This document shows positions 12,454 to 42,805 of a stretch of 64,000 nt of DNA, piece by piece. Under the pieces are notes generated by a model. That model made no database searches. It saw nothing but the letters and a program-made list of their open reading frames with translations, and was not told where the DNA came from. The DNA comes from Acestrorhynchus altus. Its lineage: Eukaryota > Chordata > Actinopteri > Characiformes > Acestrorhynchidae. The stretch is taken from assembly GCA_034509495.1 (NCBI GenBank), contig CM067507.1, positions 28,010,892 to 28,074,891 of the forward strand, in the 5' to 3' direction. Numbering within the stretch: the stretch's first letter is position 1; each line of letters starts with the position of its first letter. The position numbers and the translations under genes were made by a program.

Positions 12454-13894
12454 CAGAGAATGACAGCCAATAGAATAGGTAGGCTGCTAATTTGTGTAAA
12501 GAAGGGTCCAAAACCTGTTTTTTCATCAACTGGCAGAGTAAATCTCACCACTACACACACACACATCTCTATCCACTGCTGCCTACATCTGAACAGAGTT
12601 CCCCAGAGAACATCTCACCTGGGGGCAAACCAGAGAGAAAGACACTAAACAGATTTTGCATGAAGAAGGGGAAGAAACAGAGGGTCGACCAAATTAGAAA
12701 AAAGAACAGGAAAGAGAAAAAGGGAATGGGCGAGTGCAGCAGGCTGAAGCTGGACTGCTATTGCAAGCGAGAGGCATCCACTCGTCACGCAGCTTTGCGC
12801 GCCTCTCTCTCTGTACTACAACACTTAAGCACAGGTCTTCATCAAACAAGGCAACAACTCCGGCCCAGAGGTTGCCATGGCAACCAGTACATCTATTTTT
12901 AGACAGTGCCACTAATCAATTTAATTTCTGCGGTAGCCCAAGGCAAACACAGAGGGACGCAAGGACTGGCCTTGGACAGAGAGGGTGCGTGAGTGTGAGG
13001 AAGAATGGCAGAGAGAGAGACATAGGGAGGAAGATGAGGAGAACAGGGAGACGAAGAAAGCAAGAGCTAGGAAAGGGTTAAATCTGAAGACTGAGAATTC
13101 CCTGAAACAAAAGAGGAACTCTCTGTCCGATGCTCAGAGACGCAGTGAGCTGCAGAATCCTTGGAAGCTGAGCACAAGCAAAGGCCAAGACCTTTACCTT
13201 CCAAGGATTCACCTAAACAGTAGGATCAGCGAAGCTGCTTATTATATGATAAGAGCTGTACAATCTTTTATTTGTGGATTATCAATAAGGAACTCAGAAA
13301 CACCAAATTCAGAGAACACAGCAAAACACAAAGCAGCCCTTTAACTAATCACTAAATATTTTATTGTGTGCGATGAGCATTCTGACCAACCTAAGACATT
13401 CCAGCTGACCTTCTGTGGGCGTTTGGATGAATCAAAGCATTCACATGACTCAAGACTTAAAAACATTTTTGGTCCAATGCAGGCCAACCTTTCACCAACA
13501 TCTAGGATTCACCAATGCCTTCTTAATATATTTTAAGCAATATCTTAAAACACAGGTACCATGTGTTCATAACATTCTAACTCAGAGTGGCCTGTGTATT
13601 TACACACCATATGCTTTGCAAAGGCTTCGATTTTTGTTATTGCCTCATTCCTTGATTAGGCATGTCATAAATTCTACACAAGCCTTGTACTAACCCTCAT
13701 CAAATAAGGACTCTTCTAAGCAACTGTCCAAAGCTCTGAAATAAAATGTATCCAATTCCCACCAGGGAAGACTAAAAGCAGGTAGCAAAGTGTTTTGAGC
13801 TTGAGATTTCGGCAGCGCTGAATGTTTTTAACAAATGGCAGTTCAGAGGAACTGTGGAGGTTAAGATGAGATCTGAAAACCTAGAAAACATGTA

Positions 13895-14440
13895 AAGAAC
13901 TGTTCATATTCTGGCAAGACAGGCCAAGCAAAACCCCCATAGAAGTGCCAAGAAATCCAGGAAAGTTTAGCTCGAGAGGGTGATGCACCATTCCACTGTG
14001 CACCACTGAATCTTAAACCAAACATTCATGGAAGAGTGATAAGAAGAAAACATTATCTTCAACCCCGTCTCAAAGCTCAACATCTGAAGTAGGCTACAGA
14101 ACATCTTGATAAGCAAGATGAGTTTTGGAAACAAGTGCTGTGGACTGATGAAGTAAAAACAGACCTTCTGACCACAATCAGAAAAGGTACGCTTGGAGAA
14201 AAAAGGAACTGCATTTCATGAAAACATTTTCCAACTGTGAATCATGGGGGTGTATCTGTCATGCTAAGGGTTTGGGTTGCTGACAGTGGCATTGGCAATA
14301 CTACACGGGTGTAAGGAAGATTGGATTCCACAAAATACCAGCAAATCCTGAATGCAAATGTCAAACCATCTGTTAAAAGGCTGAAGCTGAAAAGAAGATA
14401 ACAGGATAATCATCCAAAACATACCTCAAAACCCACCGTT
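13895..14440 (+). mobile_element. Tc1/mariner element relic
   Basis: Although full of stops and indels, the DNA keeps the order of a Tc1 transposase gene: 'GAAGTGCCAAGAAATCC...CACTGTGCACC' (helix-turn-helix end), 'TGGAAACAAGTGCTGTGGAC' with 'GATGAAGTAAAAACAGA' (W..VLWTDE.K block), 'ATCATGGGGGTGTATCTGTC' (the HGGG..M block), then 'AGGATAATCATCCAAAACAT' (QDN.PKH block). It is not functional. Confidence 0.7.
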
Positions 14441-14779
14441 TACTGCATATAGAGGTATAAACAGGACAAATACATCAACAAAACAGATTTAATTAAGAAT
14501 TAAAAAACAATTTCTAGCTTAATGCAGCAAAAAATGATCTGTCTTTTGTCCAACTGATTTTGGCCATCTTTACTACTACATCTTTCTCCCACAACAGCAT
14601 CAGGTCCAGTACAGCTTCAAATGACATTCATGATAGTATTAACTACCATAGTATTCACTGCATATAGGGCTCCTTCAGAACTGTACTTTCATATCTATAA
14701 TGAAAAGCTGAATATTTGAAGCCAGGTTGAACATTGTTTGCTAAGCTGTTCAAATTCTTCCATTAATAAGAAGAATAAA

Positions 14780-15395
14780 CTTCAGTTCTCTGTTAAAGAC
14801 TCCAGCAACTAGAGGCCCAACAGTGACTCGCAGTCCAAAGGGTTGAGGCTTGACTTCTATAGATATCCCATAGACTAGAGGCTCGACTTGTATAAATATG
14901 CCAAAAGACTAGAGGCTTGATTCAGACTCACAAACCAAAGAGTGGAGGCATGACTCAAACTGACAGCACCAAAGGAACCCCAAAGGAGATTTAAGCCCTT
15001 AGAGATTCTAGGCTTGACTCAGACAGGCACCTTTGAAACTTAAGACTTGCACCCCAAACAATCAATACTTAATTCAGACTCACACAGCCAAAGACTTGAT
15101 TTGGACTTGTGTCTCAAAGATTCTTTAGAGAGACAGAAACTTAATTTGGCTGGACTCACAGCCCAAAGACTGCATACAGATTTGCACCCCAGTGACTTTG
15201 TGGTTCAGCATTAGACTTGCACCGACACTGAAGAACTGACCTGGACTCTCCATGCAGAGAACCAAGACTTGCCTCAAGAATTGATTCAGACTCACATTCT
15301 AGAGACCCAACACTCAACTCAGACTCAAAGCCTAAACAATTAACCATCAACTTGGACTTGCATCTTAGACATTCAACGCTCCTGATCATCTCTGG
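14780..15395. repeat. Degenerate minisatellite
   Basis: The phrases 'GACTCACA.CCAAAGACT', 'AGAGGCTTGA' and 'GACTTGCA.C.C' recur irregularly about every 35-60 bases, with the unit approximated by GACTCAGACTCACA + CCAAAGACTAGAGGCTT. The copies have diverged strongly. It shows no coding pattern. Confidence 0.65.
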
Positions 15396-15779
15396 TATTG
15401 GCTGATGCTCAAGGTTTATCATCAGTATGGGAAAATAAATAATCCAAAACTCGTTATCAGCTACTGACCATAAAACAGGTTTCAGCACCAATCTGAGTAA
15501 CCAAATTATAAAAGGTACGCAATATATCTCTTTCACAGCAGAATAATATTGGTTTCCAAATGGAACGGGGGGTCTTGTATGCAACAGCCTTGAAAAGCCT
15601 TGTCATTGTGGAGTGTAGCAGCGCATTAGGCAGGCCACTGTGGGCCTGGGCTCCAAAATGGGCCTCCTGTTTTCGATTAAGCGTGTGAGAGAGTGAGAGG
15701 GATTAGGACTGATCCCAGACACTGGAGGGGCGGGGGTGAAGAGGGTCATATGATCAACTGTAAGTTTACACTTGAGGAC

Positions 15780-15969
15780 TGTGTGTGTGTGTGTGTGTCT
15801 GTGTGTAAGTGTGTGTGTGCGTGTCTTTGCGCATGCACGTTGAAGGTGGAACAGCTGTATGTGTCCTGTATGAGCGATGATCAAATGTGGCACATTCCAA
15901 TGACATGAGAGACTCTGGCTTTTAACCACAGTTAAAGTAGGCAGAGGGAGAAAGGGAGAGAAAGAGGGG

Positions 15970-16000
<31 letters not shown>

Positions 16001-16002
16001 AC
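15780..16002. repeat. (GT)n tract and (GA)n tract
   Basis: Imperfect GT run at about 15,780-15,825 and a purine-rich GA run at about 15,948-16,002. Confidence 0.85.
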
Positions 16003-17484
16003 GGGAGAGAAAGAAATCACTGCTGTCACTGCACCGCTCACGTTCCTGTTCCTTTAAGACCCGCCATTCACTAGTCTTTGTCTTCTCATACCCGTAGTGC
16101 CAAGCACGGTCAAAAATGCATGGTCTGGTTCAGGCTGGTTTCTAACCTCAGGACACAGCCATTAGTGGTCAGGACGACACGTATGCACACATTAGTGCAA
16201 AAGCATATGCACACATACACACGTGTGTGTATTAGGTGTAAAACAAAGTGGAAAAAATCTGAAACTGGCACTTTAAGAGAAACCTAAGAGTTAAACTTTA
16301 GCCCTCAGGGCAGCTCATAGCTTAGACAGCAGCTTACGTCTCCAGAAAAATAAACTAAAAACAACTACAGTCTGATAGGGTGGATAGGGTTTTGATTTAT
16401 AATTCATTTAAAACCAACACCAAAAAAACATCATCAACACAACATAAAATCTAAGACTTGAAGGCAACTGTCCAAAAACCTCAAAGCACTTCATATACAC
16501 AATCAAGCACCAAAGCATCTTTGGTTAGACATTTGTTTGTGCCAACGAGACATGTAGGCTAGATGCTATAAACCCATCTGAAAGAATCTATCGCTGATTA
16601 TTCTGAATGCAAGAGACTGCAAATATAGTCTCCCTATAAACTGTTCGGTCTGTTTAGCTTGGAATTTAACAAAGAACCCTTGTGCACAACACACTATGCA
16701 TAACACGCTTTTAGAGCAAGACTTCCTCGGCATAGTTCTTAACTACTCAAGGTGTATGAGGGGTTATTCTGCTATGCGTTGTGTAACAAGGCAAGCATTC
16801 ACATAATGAGATTATCCTGCAAGCTGCACTCATAGTCACCAAGTTCACCTAGATAAATAGACTCACGATCCAACAGTTATATTCCATCAGATCTCACTGC
16901 AACAGAAAGTTTACATTTCTATGTATTGGTATTGATAACACCTAATGCAGAAAATTTAGGAAACATCACACACAAGACAACTGTGATACAATCACACTGA
17001 ATCAAAATTCAGAACCTTTAACTGAATTCATCTTGCTCTTACCCCTCATACCTGTGAATATTGTTCCTACTGTGTATGATCATGCAATTCCCCCTTAAAA
17101 ATATTGTGCTACATGTGCCCTGATGTAACTCTGCCCTGTCCAGTTAACAATATGGTGGAGAATTTAAACACTGCGCCAACTGAGCATCTGGGGTAGCTTC
17201 TTTGTACCAATGCAGTCTACCATTTATTAAAAAATTAATACAACTTTTGACTTTTGTAAGGTCAATTGTTCAAATAATCACGATACAGATTTGAGGTTAT
17301 ATCAGTCTGCACTACAGTATGCATAATATTAAGATGTCTTTCAATTCAGACAGGCTTTATTGTGCTTTACTGTGAGTTTTCGCTACAAGAATGCACTGCA
17401 AAACCAGTTCAAAGCAAATGTAGATGACTTGTAGAAATAACCAGTCTTCACTTGTTTCAGACTTGCTTAGCACCAAGAATCTAA

Positions 17485-17578
17485 TGTCACTTTCAAAAAT
17501 AAAAGGTGCTACAAACAGTTCTCAGAGTGATATGGCTCCAAAAAAATTTCATTAGTGAAGAACCTTTACATACATTTT

Positions 17579-17644
<66 letters not shown>

Positions 17645-17732
17645 ATGTTTCATTGTGGAACCCAAAATGATTATTCTATGGCATCAGACAAAGAACCCTT
17701 TGTAGCACTTTCATTTTAAGGGTGTAACATTC
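17485..17732. repeat. Palindromic MITE-like repeat containing (CA)n
   Basis: The left end 'CAAAAATAAAAGGTGCTACA' is mirrored by the right end 'TGTAGCACTTTCATTTTAAG', with 'AAGAACC' and 'GGTTC/GAACC'-type motifs inside each arm. A CA run of about 30 units (17,580-17,641) sits between the arms. It resembles a very common fish MITE; a second partial copy is at 60.27 kb. Confidence 0.6.
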
Positions 17733-19030
17733 TTACAAAAGTGTAACAATCTGGCGTGACCTTACTTCTTGTCCAGGTTGTCATTTAAGGATTTACTTTG
17801 TTGTGAGTGCACACACCGAAAATACCAGTTAAGAACAAGTTCCCTGATCAGCTGATTCCTATGATCTGAAGCCTGAAGAGAACGAAACTCCTCATTTGTA
17901 CTGAACTTCAGCAATGTGAACTTGGTGTGGAATTGGGTAAAAGAATCAACCTCTCAACTACTTCTCAAACTGTTCTGTTCAAAATATTGTGTTTATGTTC
18001 GTTGGAGCTCTTTTTTCACAGGTTCTCACTGCAAAACTTAATAAATGTAGGGGCACCCATCATCGGCCATTTCGACCACTTAGGAGTAGTGTTTAGTTCC
18101 CATCGTTTCCTTAGCCAATCGATTTGAGTAAATTGCTTGGGAATTAATTGGAATTTCCTCCAATAGATTGGTGATGGGAGAGAGAGGAACTGAACAAGAG
18201 TCTGAAGTGGCTGATAATCAGACTGGCCGATGATAGGGGACCTGATGCTTGCACTATCAGTCTCTAATAGATGTTATTATGCTTTACTACACATGTATTA
18301 CAGATTTCAATTGAATACTATGAACCATCCCTATAGAACCGTCTTACAGTGAGAACCAGCTTCAGGACTGTCATAAACGCACTGCAGATTACAGAGGCAT
18401 TACAGCACACATCTCGGTAAAGTGCAGAGCAAGTGTGGAAGTCCTCTCCTCTTGCAGAAGCAGACAGACGAATGAATGAGACACTACAGCTGTATCTCCA
18501 CTTCATTCTGCTCAGAGAGAGAGAGAAGCCACGGTGTGTCTGGTGCCTGCTGAGATCTACTCCCCAGCAGCAGGATGAAGAGCAGGAAAAGCATGGCAGT
18601 AGTAAGACTGGATGGGTTTGCTGACTATAAAAAAAGTCCAAATCCAGTCCACTGAACCCTGCTTCCTTCAGGGGGCTTCACAGCTTGGCACTCAATTCTA
18701 GCTTCAGAGATCCTCTCTGTAGACCACCATGCACCTTCCAGCTCTTTTAATCAACATCAACACAAAGGCAGGAGTGAAGGGGAAGTGTGGAAGTGATGCT
18801 CTTCAGCGGCAGCCCTGTTTCTCCCACCATCGAGCCCACCATCACCGTTGGCTGTGATAAATAGGACATTACAAGGTAGCCATTTGCATGCTCTGGAAAC
18901 AAGTTGAGGGTGAGCACGTCTCCACTTACGTAAATGGCTGATGGTGTGATCTGTCCATTTCATCCCTCCTCCCCACAACTTCACAATAGAACAATATAAA
19001 CACTCCTGATTTCCACCCAAATCCTGCTTT

Positions 19031-19253
<223 letters not shown>

Positions 19254-19399
19254 CCGTGTTTACAGTAGAGCTACTGTACTTGCGCAGCAGGGAGAAGGCA
19301 TTTCTGGGTTTAACCCCCAGAGACACGGAGAAACAATACAGCTCGCGATAAACAAACGAAAACACACCTTTAGGAAGCCGGGTGTGTGTTTACCCTGCT

Positions 19400-19880
19400 C
19401 CCCGCGCTGACACCAAGCCCGCCTTCAGTAACTACACACAAAACAAGCCGTAAATCTCACGGTGCCGAAAACACCCGGCGACGTCGGCTGTACGACAGTA
19501 GCGTAAGAGCGCTGTTGCCTGTCGGGGAGAGCGGTCTTGCTCCGCTCCGCTCCGCGCGGGCCGCGACTGCAGCCCCGGGCTCACCTTCCTCGTCGGCAGC
19601 CCGCGGGGTCTCTCGCTCGGCTGTGTGCGGGGATGCTGAGACGCCGCCGTTACCTCCGGCCACTCGCAGTCCCAGGCACCGGCGAGCCGCGCGGACGCTG
19701 TGATTGGACGCCGGCGAGCTCCAAGCCCCGCCTGCCGCACAGCTGATTGGCCGGAGGCCGTGACGCGCAGACGTCCCTGTTTGTTGTCGTCTCGGAGTGG
19801 GGGGGACAGGACAGGGACAGGGGACTAACCGGTGGGCTTTAACCCGGCGGGACCTAAACTTTAACAGGTTACTGACACAC
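19400..19880 (-). promoter_or_regulatory. CpG-island promoter, minus-strand orientation (mef2d-like)
   Basis: This is the most CpG-dense block of the window. It contains two inverted CCAAT boxes (ATTGG at 19,703-19,707 and 19,746-19,750) and a GC box between them (19,725-19,732), all oriented for leftward transcription, with a strong minus-strand splice donor about 120 bases downstream. Expected start sites are near 19,620-19,670. The gene assignment (mef2d) rests on human gene order only. A divergent plus-strand transcript is also possible but has no supporting exon. Confidence 0.6.
19585..19660 (-). other. mef2d: Candidate non-coding first exon (mef2d-like 5' UTR)
   Basis: On the minus strand the exon would end GAGGAAG at 19,585, followed by GTGAGC, a near-consensus donor. 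The 5' limit is estimated from the CCAAT-box spacing and is not exact. MEF2 genes typically begin with non-coding exons, and human MEF2D is the next gene beyond the 3' end of IQGAP3 on the same strand, as here. No MEF2 coding exon is inside the window, so the identification is an inference. Confidence 0.4.
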
Positions 19881-21059
19881 ACACCTCCCCAAACACGAGC
19901 TTAAGCTGCTTTTACTGGTTTCCGTGCTGGTTTCCAGCTTTCCTCAACTGGGACAAAACAAATGGTCCTACAGAAAGTCAGAGACATGAGAAATCCAAAA
20001 GTCCTAATCGTAAAATACTTAGTTATAGTTATCAGGTGAGGCTGTAAGTCAGAAAGTAATTATTGTGACATCACACTGCATATCTCATTATTGTTGTTAT
20101 TATTTATTATTGACTTTCTGTCTCATAATTAGGACCTCATTAATATGACTTACTATCTCATAATGTATTAGTGTCTCAACTATGACCTGTTATGTTATTT
20201 TGACCAAGTGACATTATGATGACTTCCTGACACAATTTTGACAAATATAATATTGACAGTAAAATGCCCAAGAGAAGTAACCATATTGCATAAGTCATTT
20301 GTATGCAATCCTGTAATATTTTTCTGTTTTTTTTTTCCACTCCAGATGCCAGTTCTCTATCTCTCAGTTTGTTCAGAAAAGCATGTGTACAACTGGTTCA
20401 AAGCACTAATTACATGAGCAAGAAATACCAATTCTCCTAAACTGCTTCTTTAACATGGTGAGTTTGAACACAATTAAATAGGGCTACACACACCAGCCCT
20501 ACAGGACTGGAACATTTATAAGGTGTAAATAATGAATGTGTTGCTTTGTTTTGTGGCTTTATTTGTCTATTCAGCTTTGTGCAAGTACACACTACTTTTT
20601 TTACCCAACAAAATTACATTACCATTGCTCTGGGAGTTAGACATGTACCAATATCCTCTAAAACACAATGACAACATTTTGTGCAGTAGTATGAACACAG
20701 TTTCAAAGTGTAATGGTCAGTACACAATATGGAAATTAAGATGCAGATACTGTCACAGAAACATTTTTTCAATGTACCTGGAAATATCTGTCTATTCTAC
20801 AGAATTTTAGTTCTACCCATTCGTGCTGAAATCATCTGTGGCAGTGATTACACATACAGAGAGGTAAGACAACGCCCAACTGCCCCCCAGAAAGCAGTAT
20901 TTGCAGCATCCTTTTTCAAATCTGAGGGACCAGAAAGTGTAGAAAATGATCATAATGATCAACTCACACACATACATCATAAGTGGATCTTAGCAGAGTG
21001 ACAAGGAACAATGCAGGGCATGGACCATTTAAAACATTAAAGAGGATTACACAAATGAA

Positions 21060-21835
21060 CTCTTAACCAGTAACCTCAGATAACTCTTTGGCCATTCCAA
21101 ATTAGATACTTCAACATATGTTGGCATTGAAAGGCCCTCTTGAGTTCCATTAGTATTTAGTACCTCATTAAGGCATCTCTGGCAGCAATGTCAGGCCTAA
21201 ATCTTCTTGAAAAAAGCTTGGCATACCATTCTTTTGACAGTTTCTTCCTTTCACTGTAGAATTGTTCAACCTGGTTAGAGAGCATCACAGCACAGCCACT
21301 GACTTTCCGAAAGCAACTCCTGTGTCTTGTTGAAACCTTGCTCCCCAGCCAGAGATCCTGAGCAATCTGGAAAAGGATTTTTACTCAACAACCATCATTC
21401 CCTCTATCCCATCTTCCCTTCCTGTCAGATTTGCAGAAAAATCCACAGCACGAGTCCACCACTGTGTTTGACTGTAAGGATTATTGAGGTGATAATCGAG
21501 TCGTTTTATTGGTAAATATCCTTTAGGCAGTCATGTCTTTTAGTGAGGAATGGCTTGTCTGGTCAAGTCTTGATTTGTGGAATGGTGCTCTGATGATTCA
21601 TAATGACCACTGGACACTGTTAGATCTAGGAAGATTGTCAGTGGTTCCAGATGTTGTCCAGTTGAAAATGATGGAATGTTACAGAAACCAAGGACCACTG
21701 ACAGTAGAATACACCAGAGGTCAATTGCGAATATCACAAAATCTGAATACTTATGTAAACTAATTAATTATTTAATTTTAATACATTTACAAAAACCTGT
21801 CTTTGCCTTGTAATTTAGTGCATTTTAGAATATTG
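21060..21835 (-). mobile_element. Tc1-like relic, antisense
   Basis: On the minus strand a degraded version of the 'VKHGGGS.M.WGCFS' region can be traced at about 21,390-21,480. The right end carries 'AATCTGAATACTTATGTAAA', a sequence commonly seen near the ends of fish Tc1-like elements. It is heavily decayed and its ends are uncertain. Confidence 0.5.
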
Positions 21836-21840
21836 TGTAG

Positions 21841-22165
21841 ATCAGTGTGTAGACCCCCTGGCCTGGGCACTCATGGAGAGGTACTTTCCTGCAGACTTTA
21901 GTTTCAGTGCTAATCCACACTACCTGATCCAACTAATTAGAAGTTCTTGATTGGCTGAATTGGGTGTGTTAGATTTGGGACAGAGTTGAAATCTGCAGGA
22001 GCAGCATTGGTGAGCCTTGTTTTAGCGATTTCCATACTCCCAAAATGCCGGATTCAACTAATCTTTCAGAGCCCTTTCAGAGTTGCAGGTGGTGTGTTAA
22101 AGCACATAATTCACAAACATGTGCAGGGCAGGGGTGTCAAAGATGAGGGCTGAGAAATACTGGTG
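21841..22165. repeat. Two adjacent fold-back MITE-like repeats
   Basis: The first copy (about 21,841-22,020) keeps the 'GATCCAACTAATTAGAAG' core. The second (about 22,045-22,165) keeps 'GATTCAACTAATC', 'CAGAGTTGCAGGTGGTGTG' and 'GTGCAGGGCAGGGGTGTC'. Both are diverged from the better copies at 48.8 and 52.7 kb. Confidence 0.5.
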
Positions 22166-22890
22166 TATTCAGATGAAAAAAATAAATCAAACAAACACCT
22201 ATTTGATCTGTTTTAAAAGATGAGCATGAAACAACATGGAAATCTTGAAAGGGCCAGAAAACATTCTGCATGTACTTTATATTCCAAATTATTCCAAGTT
22301 AAAGCACTAAAAGGAGTCACAGGAATTGATTTGAAACACACTACACGATAAACTAAAACACTGCAATAGCAAAGCCACTTTATTTTAAAATAGTTTAGCC
22401 ATTCAGAGTAAAACAAAAGCAGTAAAACATTAAATAGAACAATATGAAATGGAACCAAAAACAATGAGAAGTCACAATGACAAACAAAAATATTGAGAAG
22501 GAAAAAGCAGAGAGAAAATATTTACAGCAATAGCGAGCATCAATCTGACAACAATACCACATAACCATGAGAAAACTTGCACTTGGTTTAAAAAAACAAA
22601 ACAACACAAACACAGAATGACATTAGGCCCACTAAATGCTTAACACCAATGATCCACAGCAATGGCAAACAACTTTACACTAAGCTGAAATGGAGCTTCA
22701 TAATTGCCCAACCAGCTGTGCCTTCTTTTGTGAGACTCAAAACCTCACACTTAAGCAGTTAAGCGTGGGTGTCTTAAGCTGACTAAATGTGCAGTCAAGC
22801 TGCCCATCATACATCAACATCTGAGTCATTACGGACAGTACATTTATGTACTGGTTGCAAAGGCAGAGACCACCATGGCGCCACTCTCTC

Positions 22891-22954
<64 letters not shown>
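22891..22954. repeat. (GT)n microsatellite, ~32 units
   Basis: Perfect GT run. Confidence 0.97.
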
Positions 22955-22956
<2 letters not shown>

Positions 22957-23495
22957 CTTTGGAGTACAGCTCTGCTAAGTGGAGAGAAAATACACCAGTA
23001 GCATTAGACCCTGTGGAGTGTTCAATTTAAGTGCTGACCGACAATAATGCACTAAAGGAAACCAGGCCTAAGAAAGGTATATGGAGTGATACAATAATGT
23101 AAAAGAATAAATGTGTTATATAAGGTATAAAAACAGGACAGAATTTTAGCCAAGTCCTGGTAATCATAGAAAACACACAGAGGGAAGATTGTCTTTTGAT
23201 ACAGTATAATGCCAGAGATACCTAAAAGATATCTGCTTGATTGATAAAGATGGATAAAAGAATGTAGCTTCAAAACAGGTTCACATGCAAAAATAAGGCA
23301 AGACAATTCGGGGATATTAAGAAGTACACCCCTGGAAAGCTGCTGCAAGGTTTGTTCTCCAGAAATATAAAATAGTTGGGTCAATGCCCAAACAAAATAT
23401 AACAATTACACCAAAAGGTGTTCACAATGTGTTTCTTAAATTTTTATATACATCATGTGATTCCAGGTGCTATCAAATTGCACCTAAATTTCTTG

Positions 23496-23501
23496 TTTAT
23501 T
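23496..23501 (-). terminator. Candidate IQGAP3 polyadenylation signal
   Basis: AATAAA on the minus strand, 85 bases downstream of the IQGAP3 stop codon. It is the first canonical signal after the stop and would give a very short 3' UTR; use of a more distal signal is possible. Confidence 0.5.
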
Positions 23502-23585
23502 TTTTTAAAGTGCACTTCCCAATTGAGGGGTTGCTAAAAATATTTTTAAGCTGTGAACTGTAAATGTCTGTAGTGTATGATGACT

Positions 23586-42014
<18,429 letters not shown>

Positions 42015-42199
42015 TTCTTCAGTCTGTTTTCAACCAAACACACCTTGTTTACCAGTTTATCACAGAGATGAGCCACACGTTAAACGTTACACACACAACC
42101 AGGCCCAGTTCCAGCCAACCTGCCGACCCTTCAGAGCTCGACCGTCAAACGAAGGCGTCAGAATAAAAACTTCTCCGGCTGCGCCGCATTAACAACCCA

Positions 42200-42480
42200 A
42201 GCAGAAGGACAGACACGGTCCGAGCAACTGTTTACTCACCGACAGGTTTGAATGTCCCGCTGCGATTCTATTGGCTGTGGCGTTGCCGCGCCTCAAACCC
42301 GCTATGCATTGTGGTTATTGTAGTCCAGTCTATTAGAACTACACTAAATAATTAAAAAAAATAAAATTAGAAAAAAATAATAAAAAAGAATGATGAAACT
42401 TTAGATTAACTTTCGTTTTTTGTGTCTGCTTTTTTATTTTTTTATTTTTTTTGTGAATAAGCCCGCAACCCCGTCGCCAT
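42200..42480. promoter_or_regulatory. Bidirectional promoter of IQGAP3 and TTC24
   Basis: The two genes diverge from this interval. On the minus strand 42,324-42,301 reads ACTACAATAACCACAATGCA followed by TAGC, close to the ZNF143/Staf composite site (ACTACAA...AATGCA). An inverted CCAAT box (ATTGG, 42,270-42,274) is correctly placed for IQGAP3. TTTGAA at 42,248-42,253 matches the CHR element of cell-cycle genes. The TTC24 side is marked by T-rich DNA (42,415-42,455) and then the leader exon. A possible minus-strand donor (GTGAGT, after 42,240) may define an alternative IQGAP3 leader. Start sites are estimates. Confidence 0.6.
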
Positions 42481-42642
42481 GGACACGGACGTAAACAACC
42501 AGTGGGCCGAGCAGATGTCAGCGCCGGTCATGAGGTGGCCTATATGACTGTCGAGCAGTTAGGTTCCCCTCCTTTATCGCGCTCATTTAGACTATTAACG
42601 TGGCTGCCTCCGCTGAAGATGTCTGTAGATCATCCGAACATG
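42460..42642 (+). other. ttc24: Candidate non-coding first exon of TTC24
   Basis: The exon would end GAACATG at 42,642, followed by a consensus donor GTAAGT, and join the acceptor CTTTCTAG|C at 44,424/44,425. It is GC-richer than its flanks. The 5' limit is not defined. It cannot contribute to the main protein: the in-frame reading entering exon 2 meets TGA at 44,440, just before the main ATG. Confidence 0.55.
42479..42547 (+). other. Upstream ORF, 22 codons, in TTC24 leader
   Basis: The ATG at 42,479 has a strong initiation context (GTCGCCATGG) and runs 22 codons (MDTDVNNQWAEQMSAPVM...) to TGA at 42,545-42,547. A second upstream ATG at 42,619 would read across the splice junction for 13 codons (MSVDHPNM + HHAST) before a stop. 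Both would precede the main ATG at 44,464. Confidence 0.4.
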
Positions 42643-42805
42643 GTAAGTTCTGTAAGTTACTGTTGGTGGATGGTGATCTATCCAGTCCAGGTTTATTTAG
42701 CGACGTTAACGCGACAGGTTGTGTTTAAAACGCTGGTAATTACAGGAGGAAGGTCAGTGCACTGGGACTAAGCTGACTGGGGGTTTATACCTGTCGAAAG
42801 CTGTT

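Larger units (their letters stand above)
19881..23485. other. Intergenic spacer, repeat-rich
   Basis: Lies between the CpG-island promoter and the IQGAP3 3' end. It holds a Tc1 relic, two fold-back repeats and a GT microsatellite (listed separately). No exon-like conserved frame was found; the open frames of up to about 92 codons near 20.5-21.0 kb and 22.2-22.6 kb have no recognisable motif. Confidence 0.6.

Noticed and set aside
19386..19882. Several overlapping open frames of 69-141 codons in the CpG island, both strands
   Set aside because: High GC removes stop codons by chance; no motif is seen and the frames overlap a promoter with CCAAT and GC boxes.
42619..42642. ATG in the TTC24 leader exon as the true protein start
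   Set aside because: After splicing to exon 2 it meets TGA at 44,440; the main frame begins at the ATG at 44,464.
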